Below, one piece after another: positions 13,010 to 25,140 of a DNA stretch of 64,000 bases (positions are counted from its first letter, which is position 1; each line of letters begins with the position of its first letter). The notes below the pieces were generated by a model that saw nothing but the letters and a program-made list of their open reading frames with translations, was not told the origin of the DNA and did no database searches. Source of the DNA: Xestospongia bergquistia (lineage: Eukaryota; Porifera; Demospongiae; Haplosclerida; Petrosiidae); NCBI GenBank assembly GCA_963965975.1, contig OZ014423.1:1178001-1242000 (forward strand). Reading direction: 5' to 3'. The position numbers and the translations under genes are program-made.

Positions 13010-13099
13010 GATACACAATTATCATATATAACAACTATATAACAGGTATGATGTATGTAACTATAATTATTAATAAGTTCCAGCTATATATTTATAATA

Positions 13100-16000
13100 A
13101 TGAATATTTCAAAAGCAAAAATGGCCGGCACGCTGTTTAGACAAGTCACTTTAATCCTCAGAGGTCACAATTTAGTGAAACCTTTAGCTTCCATCAGCTA
13201 TCTCTTCAAACAGGCTACATCAAATAGAGTGTATCCTCAGTTGGCTAAACCCAATTCTCTCCAAATATGGAAACGTTTTGCCTGGGCTACTCCAGGAATG
13301 GCTGGTAATCCGATAATAATACCTGTGAATGACCTTACTGACGATGGGAAGTATTCTGATGAAGAGAGACAAGCTCGATGTAAGCTGGCCGCATTGTATC
13401 GAGTAGTAGATTTAATGGGTTGGAGTCAAGAAATTTATAACCACATCTCTGTAAGCCCAAGTCAAATATCTATAATACCTCATTAAAACTAATTAGAAAG
13501 CAGAACTAATTTAGAGACAGTAGGGCACCTCTATAAAATTACTTAGCAGTCTCGTGCAAATACTTTCTTCAACCTATTGTATAAATTTGTTGTCTACTTT
13601 AAGATTACTGATTTCATCATTGGCATTATGATGATAATTATATATCATATATTAATAATGACATATTAGGTTTTATTTGTAGTTTAAACTACCTGGAGAT
13701 GAAGAACATATCCTTATAAATCCATATGGCCTTCACTACTCAGAAGTAACAGCTGCAAATCTTGTCAAACTAGACTTAGACGGCAAAATTATTGATCCAG
13801 GGAGTACTAATTTGGGAGCAAATATTTCTGGCTATGTGATACATTCTGCTATACATGCTGGTAGAAAAGATATCAAATGTATAATACATGTTCATACTCC
13901 TGCTGGTACAGCTGTGGCTGCTATGAAATGTGGTCTTTTACCAATATCTGGTGAATCTGTAACAGTGAGTATTAATTAAATGTATTAGATAATATGTAAC
14001 AGTGAGTATTAATTAAATGTATTAGATAATATGTAACAGTGAGTATTAATTAAATGTATTAGATAATATGTAATAGTGAGTATTAATTAAATGTATTAGA
14101 TAATATGTAACAGTGAGTATTAATTAAATGTATTAGATAATATGTAACAGTGAGTATTAATTAAATGTATTAGATAATATGTAACAGTGAGTATTAATTA
14201 AATGTATTAGATAATATGTAACAGTGAGTATTAATTAAATGTATTAGATAATATGTAGCAGTGAGTATTAATTAAATGTATTAGATAATATGTAATAGTG
14301 AGTATTAATTAAATGTATTAGATAATATGTAGCAGTGAGTATTAATTAAATGTATTAGATAATATGTAGCAGTGAGTATTAATTAAATGTATTAGATAAT
14401 ATGTAACAGTGAGTATTAATTAAATGTATTAGATAATATGTAACAGTGAGTATTAATTAAATGTATTAGATAATATGTAGCAGTGAGTATTAATTAAATG
14501 TATTAGATAATATGTAATAGTGAGTATTAATTAAATGTATTAGATAATATGTAACAGTGAGTATTAATTAAATGTATTAGATAATATGTAACAGTGAGTA
14601 TTAATTAAATGTATTAGATAATATGTAACAGTGAGTATTAATTAAATGTATTAGATAATATGTAGCAGTGAGTATTAATTAAATGTATTAGATAATATGT
14701 AATAGTGAGTATTAATTAAATGTATTAGATAATATGTAACAGTGAGTATTAATTAAATGTATTAGATAATATGTAACAGTGAGTATTAATTAAATGTATT
14801 AGATAATATGTAACAGTGAGTATTAATTAAATGTATTAGATAATATGTAGCAGTGAGTATTAATTAAATGTATTAGATAATATGTAATAGTGAGTATTAA
14901 TTAAATGTATTAGATAATATGTAATACTGAGTATTAATATATCCATGTTAAAAGAGAGTTGTATCTATAGTATCTTTTTAAAAGTAATCACATGACAATA
15001 TATAAAATCTGATTGGTTGATATATGGTTATACAGGTTGTATGTAATAAAACTACATTTTATACACAAGGTGAAGGTCATATTACTGTTTTGATAGCTAC
15101 AGTATTATAGAATTGATTGTTTATATAGCTAATTACTAGAACTACTATTTTTATTACTAGTATAATAAGATACTGGGCTAGAAATGTTACTTGTAATGTA
15201 TATTCAAAATATCTTTCATAGGTAGTTATAGCAACGAAGCTTTAGCACTGAAGTGCTTTTCATTTTAACAGTGATAAGTAAACATCTGAGAATTGATTAA
15301 AAGTTTCTTTATTAATGTCTTTATTTATAATTACTTTTATAAATGACTCAGGCTAAATTAAATAATGACGTTTTATATAGCTCTCTTATAACCAATGTTA
15401 CATGTGCTATCTCTTTTATAGCATGGTGATATCTCATATTATGATTATCAAGGTATTTCATGTGACGAGAAGGAGAGAAAAGACATACTTGTTGGTCTTG
15501 GTCCTGTCAATAGAGTCATGATATTACGTAATCATGGATTAATGGCTATGGGAGAAACTATAGAAGGAGCGTGTCAAGTGTGTTTTGATATAATGGGTGC
15601 TTGTGAAATTCAGGTATATAAGTAAATAAATTTAATGACTTGATATTAATTACTGGTTGTTTTTAATTTCTTATTTTGCAGTTACAAAAGTCACATTTAT
15701 TTACTCACATTTTGAACATAACAGTTTGAATTTAGGCAGTGTCTAGAGTGAACTATATTTTAATGGAAAATTTATACTCTACACTAGACCCTAAACCTTA
15801 AACATCAGAACCTAAATGTATTAATTTCACATTATAGTATGGTGTTTTGCACTTTAAGCACTTCGTTATATGTAATTATTTTTTAAAATTGGTATTGCTA
15901 ATTTTCTTTGTCCTTTTTAGGTAAAGGCAGTTGGTGCTGGTTTAGAGAATTTAATTTATATGGACAAAAGTATAGCTAATCAAGTATATGAAGTAGCTTA

Positions 16001-16275
16001 TTCATCTGGTGGTGCTGGTTGCACTACTGTTGAGTTAGAGTTAGGTCCAGGTGAAATGGAGTTTGAAGCAATGATGAGAATATTGGATGCAAGGGTAAGC
16101 ATTTGAAGCTAGAATAAATATTATACCTGAAAAAGATCACATTAAATAACATTATCATAATTATTATATCAGTAAAGGAGGTGTGTTATTTTATTGACAA
16201 TGTTTGTTACTCCTCTAGGGTTACAAGACTGGCTATAACTATAAACTGACAAATTTTATTAACCCACAAAATTAA
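13100..16275 (+). CDS. Short adducin-like / class II aldolase-fold protein, 5 exons, 351 aa
   Basis: Exons 13100-13450, 13683-13964, 15422-15613, 15921-16094 and 16219-16275 join in phase 0. Exon lengths match those of the neighbouring adducin (282 and 192 nt for exons 2 and 3), so the two arose by tandem duplication. It contains only the head: [55 protein letters not shown] and [19 protein letters not shown], then stops 8 codons later, with no neck or tail. The HVH and NHG metal-type histidines are present. The first about 74 residues contain no Asp or Glu but many Arg, Lys, Ser and hydrophobic residues, resembling a mitochondrial targeting peptide (inference). A second in-frame Met (MAGTLFRQV) could be the true start. 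It could be a metal-dependent aldolase-fold enzyme rather than a cytoskeletal protein. It converges with the alpha-kinase gene at 16420. Confidence 0.85.
13965..14926. repeat. 37-bp minisatellite, 26 units, starting exactly at a splice donor
   Basis: The unit GTGAGTATTAATTAAATG... (37 bp, ending TGTAACA) is repeated head to tail; 962 bp divided by 37 is exactly 26. The first unit starts at the authentic exon-2 donor. Every unit end regenerates the exon end plus donor context (TGTAACA|GTGAGTATTAA), with variants TGTAGCA and TGTAATA. The 27th junction is degenerate (CTGAGT at 14927). The rest of the intron (14927-15421) is ordinary AT-rich sequence. Confidence 0.97.
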
Positions 16276-16419
16276 ATGTTAAACATTACAACAATAAGTT
16301 TAATAATACACACTATTATTAATTAAAATGATAATACTATTATAATATTAATATCAAAACTTATGAATGTTGAAAATGATATACAATTATGTACATGAGA
16401 ATTTAATTGTTCAAAAAGG

Positions 16420-17202
16420 TTACTGAGCAACTTGTAAAAAAACTCTTGTCACTAATTGTTTGGTGACAGGAGGGAACTTCATTTCAAATGTATATGTAGT
16501 AGCATTATTGACTTGATATTGCATTTGTTGACAAGCACTCAGTGTTGGTTGCGGAATTATTCCTCTGAAATTCTCAAGTGTAGGTCTTTTCCATCCTCTG
16601 CAAATATCATTACACTTGTGGTTGAGAAAGAACATGGCCATTCCTTCTATACCCATATCAGTTACTCCATAGGACCCACTTACAGATAACAATGCAGGAT
16701 CAGTAAGATGGTAGCCATTATGGTCACGTACTCCTTGTAGATCAGCCACCATTTCTTGGCCTTTAGTGTACAACCAACTCCAGTGCATGAAGGCTGGTAC
16801 AGTGATGTTGACAGACTTGGCATCTGGTGATATATATCCATAGTTGTTACACCATTTAGTATAGTTTCCTTGAATGTAATCTTCAACAACTACATATTCA
16901 TTCAATTTAGGATATCCATATGGATTTGGTTGGTGAGTAACTTTAAGTACCACAGCATTTGTAAAAGAAATCGGATATGATGGACTGACAGACCTATTGA
17001 ATTGCCTGGCAAGTACACCTGCACGTTCATATATTTTGATCGTAGTATCCCAATGAGTTGATTCCCACGCATAGCCATCTTTCATTTCTTTTACAACACA
17101 TTGTTGTCCTCGTTTCTCTGGAGGAGCAGTCCATACTCCTTTGTAAGCTCTTCTGAAACGTCCTTCAGCAAAATGTTTGGATTCAAAAGTGGTTGACGTC
17201 AT
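16420..17202 (-). CDS. Alpha-kinase (MHCK/EF2K family), intronless, 260 aa (K1)
   Basis: The whole protein is an atypical alpha-kinase domain. A Gly-rich start FAEGRFRRAYKGVW (residues 11-24) precedes the ATP-binding lysine in CVVKE (K38). VVVEDYIQGNYTKW forms the hinge region, and HWSW...EMVADLQGV and LTDPALLS supply the catalytic and metal-binding aspartates. GVTDMGIEGMAMFFLNHKC followed by NDIC gives the zinc-binding His and Cys residues. Alpha-kinases phosphorylate Ser/Thr, often in helical substrates; examples are EF2 kinase, TRPM6/7 and ALPK1. The ATG at 17202 is preferred over upstream TTG; a TATA-like box lies 31-39 bp above it. No intron, signal peptide or other domain is visible. 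It lies 380 bp downstream of helicase A on the same strand. A near-identical paralogue is K2 at 60077-60856. Substrate and activator are unknown. Confidence 0.88.
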   Translation of the reverse strand: MTSTTFESKHFAEGRFRRAYKGVWTAPPEKRGQQCVVKEMKDGYAWESTHWDTTIKIYERAGVLARQFNRSVSPSYPISFTNAVVLKVTHQPNPYGYPKLNEYVVVEDYIQGNYTKWCNNYGYISPDAKSVNITVPAFMHWSWLYTKGQEMVADLQGVRDHNGYHLTDPALLSVSGSYGVTDMGIEGMAMFFLNHKCNDICRGWKRPTLENFRGIIPQPTLSACQQMQYQVNNATTYTFEMKFPPVTKQLVTRVFLQVAQ

Positions 17203-17232
17203 CTTTGATGATGAAGTGGCCAGCAAAAGAGT

Positions 17233-17241
17233 CTTTATATA
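17233..17241 (-). promoter_or_regulatory. TATA-like box for alpha-kinase K1
   Basis: On the minus strand TATATAAAG lies 31-39 bp upstream of the ATG at 17202. Kinase K2 has TATAAAT at a similar distance, which supports these kinases being separate transcription units rather than a last exon of the helicase. Confidence 0.5.
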
Positions 17242-17580
17242 TTTTCAATTTTGCAGTGTCACTATTAGGGAAATACTATGGGCTTTTCCCTTTCACTATA
17301 CATAATAACCACAAGTGTTATTATGTACTAGACTACACATATATAACAGTATGTTTATACAATGACAATGTATTAGTATTGAACAAGATTGATAAAATAT
17401 GTAGTAATGACATCAGCAAATGTAATGATATAATTATGTCTATTCATATATTATATTGCCGATATCAGTGTTATTGTCAGAATATAGGCACAAGTCTGAC
17501 ATTTAAATACAAAGTGTGTTATATGCTCCAATACACAAAGTTTTATCATTGTATATATTACAAGTACATGTTAATTATTG

Positions 17581-20500
17581 TCACTTGGTGGCCGACTTCT
17601 TTGAAGCTAAATAAGAAGATATAGTCATTATATACTGTAATATGTTATTATCTCAAGTATTATACCTGATTGTTTAACTATGTCAGCAAATGTTCGTTCT
17701 TGTCTTGAAGTCCATACTGACTCCTTAACTGGAGGTTCATCAGACATACCATGAGGTTGTGGCCATACAGAAGATATTGAGTCATATGTGAAACTATGTT
17801 TAGGTTGGCTGCTTTTTACTTTCTTCTTTCTCTTTGATTTGACAGTTGAAGAAGAGCTGATAAGAGTTTCTTCCTCATCTTTAGTTTTCATATAACTTTG
17901 AGTCTGTTGCTTGTCTTTTGAATGTCTTTGCTGTGGAGAATCAACCTGAGTGCTTTCTGGTACTGTTACTACCTCACTTGGAGAAATTAACATTTCGGGA
18001 AATGGCATTGGTTTCCTTACAGAAAATGGTGCAGCTGATATACCTGAAGCTTTATGAACAGAAAAAGCTAACGGAGATGATTTACTGGTATTGCTGGTTG
18101 ATGTGGTATCTAGTGGCTTTGGTTTCTGGATTGTTGATTGTGTTGGTTTACTTAAATCAGAAGCTAGTTGCCGAGGAGTAGGCAATAAACCTGACTTGCC
18201 TGAAATGGTTTTTGAAGATGATGGAATTGATTTGTTAAAAACTGATTGCTCAGAAGATAGTTGTCCCATAGATGCTTGTGGAAAGGCTATACTATCTGAT
18301 GGCGTTTGTTTTGTAGTACCTGATTTCTTTGGAACCATCAACTCCATCTTTCCATCTGCTGGAAGCTTTTGTTGACCTGATGTTCTCTTGGCTGATGGAT
18401 ACGAGTACGAGGTCTGTAAGGGTGGACATGTTGCTACATGCGATGTTGCAGCAGTGGTCTGTGATCTTTGAGGAGGAAATTGTGGTTGTGATACAATAGA
18501 TGCCTTCACTGTGTTACTTATTCCTACTTGCACTCTCAGCATTTCTTTTAATTGATGAAGACGAGGTTGTAAATTTGGAGGGAAAAACACTGCATTCTTC
18601 TCCAGACAAAGTTTTATATACTCTCTCCAACAACCTACAGCATAACCCATTACTTTTTCTGTTCTCAATAGTATAAATGGATTTCCCACGGCTATGACAA
18701 GTTGTCTTGAACGACTAATAGCAGTGTTAAAAATATTAGGATCTACAAGTGTCTTGGTTGGGTTACTGCTCTCTCCATTGTCTTCTAAAGGCTCATATGT
18801 GCTAAGTACTATTGCCTGGAACTCGTGACCTATATATAGAGAAATGGAGTGATTGATAGTGTCTTCATATTTGTTACCTTGAATAGCATATGATGGCAAT
18901 AAAGTGACATGGCGAAAAATTGAATCCTTTAATCTTTTTCGAATGATGTTTAGCTGAAAATAGCAATACATATAAAATAATAATAATATCCAAACAATAC
19001 ATGATTCACTTACCTGTGTTCTAAATGAAGACATAATACATACATCTCTTAGAGTAAAATCTTTCCAGCTATTGGGCCATTTACCAGTGCTAAAGAATTT
19101 CTTTACTTGGCTTACTACAGCATCTGCTTCAATATGCATTGAATGCAATGGATCAAGAATACTGGGATCCTTGGTCACATCAGAACAATAGAAAATACAC
19201 GGGCAATAGTTTGCTTCGGCATGTCCTTTGGATGGGGGGAGACCAGACTGAATTTGATATTTATAGACCACATTAGATAAAAGTGTTGTAATTGCAGGAT
19301 GACAACGATAATTGATGTCTAATTGTACAAGAGGGAACAGTACACTAGATTCAATTTCATAATATCTTTTCTCAAGACGTTCTAATAATGACATTTTTAA
19401 TCCATTCTCCCTTGCCATTTCACCAAGAACAACAACTGAAGGGCCAACCTAACATAAAGAAAGATAAAATTAAATATAACTCCATTTTGTAGGCTTACCT
19501 GTTTGCTATCACCAGCTATGACAATTTTTGTCTTTGAAGTACCCAAACATAAAGCACCAATAGCTTCAGGCTCTCGGACCTGTGCCACTTCATCAAGGAG
19601 GATGTGAGTGAAGTGAAATTTATAAGACCCAATGGCATCAGCAACATGTAACGAAGTTGTGTAAGTTGTAATAATGACAAGAACACGATCACTGACATAA
19701 TGACCATGTCTGACATCTTCACGAAATCCTTTTACACTTCTGTGGATGATATTTGAAGTTCTATAACTATCCTTTCGCATCAACTTAATAATTTTAATTG
19801 TTCGTATTCCCTCAAAAGCTGGGCCGAGATAGTTGATGTAAGTCTCAACTGTGTTGTTGTGATGTGCGCAGATCAAGATACGAGTACGATATTGCTGAGA
19901 GAGTCCACCTGTTACAAATTCATATGTTGCACGAGCTAACACTCTAGTCTTGCCAGAACCAAATGGACCAGATACAATGATTGGAATATTAGGAGGACTT
20001 TGAAGAATAACTTCTAATGCATTAAGTTGTCCATACTCATCAACAGACAATGCCTTCAAAAAACATTTAGAATTAACTCTGCGTGCAGCTGTCTGGAGAG
20101 GTTTTGAAGTGTCTCCTATAGTTGGAAAAAGTTTGTTAATCATGGTCTGTGGAGTATTTATAACAGCCTTGTGTAGAGTGTCAAAATAAGAGTGCTTGAC
20201 TTCAAATTGTACTGACACTTGACAGGATTGTCCTTCTGTTATACCAAATTTTCTCTTGAGATGCTTAATAGATAAGGAAGGTAAAGCTATCAAAAATTTT
20301 TTGTTCACATTCCCAAAATTAGCTGGAAGAATTTCTGCTCGACAAATATCTTCATTTTTTTCTCTGTCAATAATAAACATTGCTTCACTAGCCTGTGTTG
20401 CATATTGTATCTGATCATGAGACATCCCATAAATGTAACCAACATAACATTGCCTTTCTTCTATCATTTCATATCCTTCCAGAAATAATCTATAATCGCC

Positions 20501-23500
20501 ATCACATCTATATTAATAAAGTGACTGTATATTAGTTAAGTATAATAACTTACTTTTCTGAAAGGAGGCAAATGTGTTCAGACTCTTCAAAACACAACAG
20601 GTAATAGAATTTATCTCTGTAGTTAGAAGATGTCAACTTTACTGCAATGTTGTCCTCTAATAATTCTGTATTTTTCAATCGCTCTGTAAACTTGATTTTC
20701 CACATTTCTCTTTCCTTGTAGTTTGTTGTCTGTTCTGCTTTTTTCATATTACCAGGAGACTGTTGCAATTGTATGGAACTCTTCTTAAGTAATGTTTCAT
20801 TCTTGAGACCTTAACAAAATTAAGTCAATAAAATATCAAACATCTTTAATATAATCTCACTTGAAGACTGTTTTGTTACTTTTTCCTCATTTAGTGACTT
20901 TTTAGAAGAAGAAGAAGCTACAGTTTAGAATAAGTCAGAGCTCAAAATGATAATAAATACACACCTGTAAATTTAGTAATGTCTGGCCACTCATCTTGTT
21001 GTTCACATGAACTTTCTGGTTGATCTGTAGTTAGAAATAAAATTATAATTAGATATGTCACAAAATTTACCTGTGATAACTGAAGAGGTTGAATGACCAA
21101 CCCAATCATCAAGTGGTGTGCTTTGAGAAATATCTTGTGAGGTAACAGCAGTTACTAAGTTTTGAGACGTAGCATGAAGCAAAGGAATAACAGGTGGTGT
21201 CTTCCTTTGATCCTCAAGATGGATAGGATATTTAATTTGATGTGAAATCTCAGGAGGTTGTGACGGCAAACCTTGAGACATAAAATGAGGCATCATTCCT
21301 GCAACAATATGATTAAAAGATATCGATAATCATTATTTCATTTATACCTGGTTTTTGATAAACTTGAGGTGCAGATCCTTGCATTGTAGGTACATCCATT
21401 TTTACTATAAGCAACAACAAATTAAATACATGGTGGCTTTTGTAATAGACCTACCACATGACTCCATTGAAGGTAAAAATGGATTAGATGAACTTGATGA
21501 AGGCATACTACTACTCATATGTATTCCTATTAGAAAAATGTAGCCATTTAGAAATCTGTTTACATTAATCAACTAGCACCTGGAAAATAGAAGTATGGAT
21601 TGGGTGGCAGTGAGGGATAGGGCGGGAAAATGTAGGGAGACACTCCACTATGTGGATATAGATTAGCATTATAAGGTGGAAATGAACTAGCTGAGGAAAC
21701 AAATGGTGGAGATTGGTGAGCAAGTTGGAATGGCTGAAGAAACGGTGTTGGTATATCAATCATTCTGGAAAAGCCTAATGTTGCACAGAAAAAAAAATTA
21801 TTAATAAGAATACAAAGTAAATATTATTCTGGAAGAAATTGTACGTATTTGGAAGAGGTTACTTCTCCAGGCTGTTGGTAATGATTCTTTCTTAAGCTTA
21901 AGGTTTCATTTTAGTTTTGTTTAATGTTTAATATTACAGTCAATACATGTACTGAAATTTCTACCAGAAGAATAAACACAACAATTACCCTCTGATTGAG
22001 TTTCTTTGACATCATCTCCAACTTTTTGCTTCTTCTTTTTCTTTCCTTTAATTAGAGAATTTAGAAATTTATAATTTTACTCTCACAACATATTTTTGTA
22101 CCTCCTGAGTGTTTTTTGTTTGGATGGCTTTCTCTATCAGACTCAAAAGATCCCACTGATGATGTGTCAAAAGATTCAACACCTGAATCCTCAGAATCAC
22201 TCAGAGCTATGGAAACTAGTCAAATATTTAATGAATACATCCTAAAATAAGCTACCTTTATTTGTACAGTCGCTATTAAAGCTCTTGAAAGATATTCCAA
22301 TTATTTTCTCCTCTCTTATAGAAGACAGTGGTAATGAAGCCATCATTTCAGGATCAAATTGAACACACTCTGGAACCAAATATTCCAGTTTGTCATCATC
22401 AATTTTAACTTCTTTTAAAAGAAGAGCATAATGTTCTATACTTAATACAGTCGCAACTCTGCCGTGTATTTGTAAAAGGTCTCCTGCAGATAGGCCATGC
22501 AAGCTATTTGGACACAATCTTAGCTCCAATAAATCAGACTGATAACTATCAACATTGTAGAAAGGCTGAATTAATGGAGGCATCTCTACTATTTTGAGTG
22601 CTTCGAAAGAAAGGATATACTCTTTAAGATGTGCTTTTCCTTTGTAGTTGTCAAATTTAATGAACAACTTTTCAAGAAGCTTAAAGTTATAGAAAGACCA
22701 AAATTGATTAAGAAACAGGAAAAGATCTGGTAAAGTAAAAACCTTTTCAATTTGACTAATAGCTTCATGTAGTAGAGGTTTATCTTCTGTTATTCTCAAT
22801 CGTTGAGAATTTAATTGTAAAAGAAATTCTTTCACTCTCTGTAGCTCTATATTATTATTCTTAATACACTTATAAAGTTCAACAATGAGAGAAGCAAACA
22901 TTGTAAAAACATCGGTAAGCCTTGTACTTTCAACTGTGACAACAGATTCTAATTCATCATTTGTAACTTCCTATATTAATATATAAAATTGTAAGTTGTA
23001 TTTTAACTAGTATACTTAGTGAAGTAGGAATTAAGTAGTATACTTAGTCTTACTTTCTTTGGAACAGTTTGTATTTGGTGATCAAACTGTATAGTTTTGA
23101 TGAATAAATCTTTGTAACTCAGTGTAGACAGTGCATTAAGAACTCTGTCAGATAATGGAAATATTTTTTGTAATAAAGCAAGTGGAGCAGCAAATACAAA
23201 TTGAATACATCCCTTTGTATATGAACAAAACTCAAAAGCATCAATAGCAATGCCAAGACTTGATGAAACATGGCTTCTCAAGTGGAGAAGGACATCGGCT
23301 TTCAAAGAATCCTTGAGAGAGTCATCTGTATTGGGAACATCAATTTTTAGGACAAAATGACCTGACCTATGAGGATCATCACTGATGTTACAAGAATCAG
23401 ATGGAACTTCAAACAGAGACCTCCGTAAAAATGGTGTCAGCTGATTATTAATATACTCCAGGTACTCGGTCTCACAAACTTTGAACTTCTTTGTAATTGA

Positions 23501-24416
23501 GTGAAGGAGAGGATAGTTAAACCAGCTAATGTAATTTTCTGTTAATAGAAACATTATTACTGTTTCTACATTAGAGGCACTGCTAAGATCAGACTGGAGC
23601 TTGATGCGTTTCTCTTCAGACAAATAAAAAAACTTCTGCTGTGCCATGAGGAAAATTTTAAGCTCATGAATATCGAAGTCATTTAACTTCTTTAGAGACC
23701 AATAAACACTTGTAGTAAGTGATGCAAACTCCTCAGATATGTCACGAGCATCTTCTGTCAATCGTGAGAGAAGCTTTAACTTTTCTCGACGCCTCATCTT
23801 CTTGATGTTTAGTAGAGGGAAATGTGCATGTTCCCATGGATTAGGGCATCCATTTTGAAGAAAACTGCTTAGAGAACATTGTCCACACCCACAGAGAAAT
23901 CTCATATCTTCATCTTTCAGAGTATCACTGCTGTCAGAGTCTACTCCTTCATCTTGTCTTTTCTTGTCTGAGCAATGAAAAGTACTTGAGAATACAACTT
24001 ATAAACAATTCACTCACCTTCTTCCATTAGTCTTAAGCCCTCATCAATAAGGTCTACTCTGTTGCTGGAATCAAGTGCTTCAAACAGCCTAAGATAAGTG
24101 GCTTCATCTCCACATTTTTTCAACCAATTTTCTAATAAACCCACTTTCTTTGCAGCTTCATCGTTGTTATAATTAGCTTCTATTTCTTTCATCTCTGCTT
24201 CAGAAATGTCAAGATATACTCTAGTAGTTCTCCATTCTGATAAATCTCTTGCTATTTTTATAGCATGAGAATGAGTACATTTCTGTTGTAAATCTTCTAA
24301 AGTGATAGAGTTCTTCTTCAGACGATGGTTGTGTTTCTGCAGGAAACCTATTTAGAAGTATATACATACTATCTAAATTCTAAACTATATATGAGGCAAA
24401 ACGTACTTTCAGCCAT
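17581..24416 (-). CDS. Helicase A: Death domain + CGCG module + UPF1/MOV10/HELZ-like SF1 helicase, about 1,900 aa
   Basis: Tiny exon 1 (MAES, ATG 24416) splices to a death domain (24018-24347: DLSEWRTTRVYLDIS ... LLENWLKKCGDEATYLRLF ... DLIDEGLRLM). Next come an exon opening FLCGCGQCSLSSFLQNGCPN (23054-23967) and a related module (22256-22970). Small Ser/Pro-rich linker exons (20.8-22.2 kb, e.g. PPYPSLPPNPYFYFPG) lead to a beta-barrel-like lead-in (NYRDKFYYLLCFEESEH). The helicase core has GPFGSGKT (Walker A), LLDEVAQ (motif II), IAGDSKQ (III), NYRCHP (IV), GHEFQAIVLSTYE (V) and NTAISRSRQLVIAVGNP (VI). A long Ser/Thr/Lys tail follows. A last mini-exon (17581-17606) adds ASKKSATK and TGA. All helicase motifs look competent. 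The SF1B relatives act on RNA or RNP; the death domain implies a signalling role (inference). Confidence 0.8.
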
Positions 24417-24641
24417 TTATAAAATGTGTTGAAGGAACTGCCCAATTAGCAAATAGTTATTTAGCCAGTATTACACCCATTAGGTGGGGTTAAAGGAGTG
24501 TGGTATAAGTTCAGTATTGTGTATACATACTTGTAAATGAATATGCTCACCTACCATATATGGAAAATTATGTAAACAATAGCCATGAGGGTGTGATCTC
24601 TAATAATACAATTTTAATTTGATTGTATTATGACAATTGTA

Positions 24642-25140
24642 CTACTTGTAAAACAGCTTTAACATCTGGTGATATATATCCATACTTGTTACACCATTTA
24701 ATATGGTTTCCTTTAATGTGATCTTCATATATCCATACTTGTTACACCATTTAATATGGTTTCCTTTAATGTGATCTTCAACAACTACAACTACACACTC
24801 AGGAAGTTCATATGAATTTGCTTGCTTAGTGACTTTATGTACCACATTATTTGTAAAAGAAATGGGATATGATGGAACAACAGACCTGTTAAATTCCCTA
24901 GCAAGTACTCCATATATTCTGATTGTAGTATCCAAATCAGTTGATCCCCATACAGAGCTGTCTCTCACTTCTTTTACAACACATTGCTGTCCTTGTATCT
25001 CTGGAGGAGGAGTCCATTCTTCTTTGTAAGCTTTTCTGATAATGTCCTTCAACAAACAACTCTGATTCAGAAGTGGTTTATGATATAATTGATGAAAACA
25101 ATGACCAAACAAAATTGAAAGGATACTTTTAGACGTTAGC
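24642..25140 (-). pseudogene. Alpha-kinase relic 1
   Basis: The minus strand reads RKAYKEEWTPPPEIQGQQC, VVKEVRDSS and VVVVEDHIKGNHIKWCNKYG, homologous to the N-lobe of K1. The N-terminus is altered and the C-lobe, with the catalytic aspartates and zinc cluster, is missing. A 53-bp direct duplication (24675-24727 and 24728-24780) shifts the frame. It sits between helicase A and helicase B, the position a kinase would hold in an A-type unit. Confidence 0.85.

Noticed and set aside
13965-14935. CRISPR-like array.
   Set aside because: The units are contiguous 37-bp repeats without unique spacers, inside a eukaryotic intron. It is a minisatellite.
17202-17680. Alpha-kinase as the last exon of the helicase gene (one helicase-kinase protein).
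   Set aside because: The helicase has its own terminal mini-exon with a stop (ASKKSATK*, and ASKKLATKRQ* in D) in the right phase, and each kinase has a TATA-like box just upstream of its ATG. Read-through transcripts cannot be excluded.
18091-18375. Plus-strand ORFs opposite the helicase tail (also 61601-62043).
   Set aside because: They are antisense shadows of the Ser/Thr-rich tail exon and follow its codon pattern.
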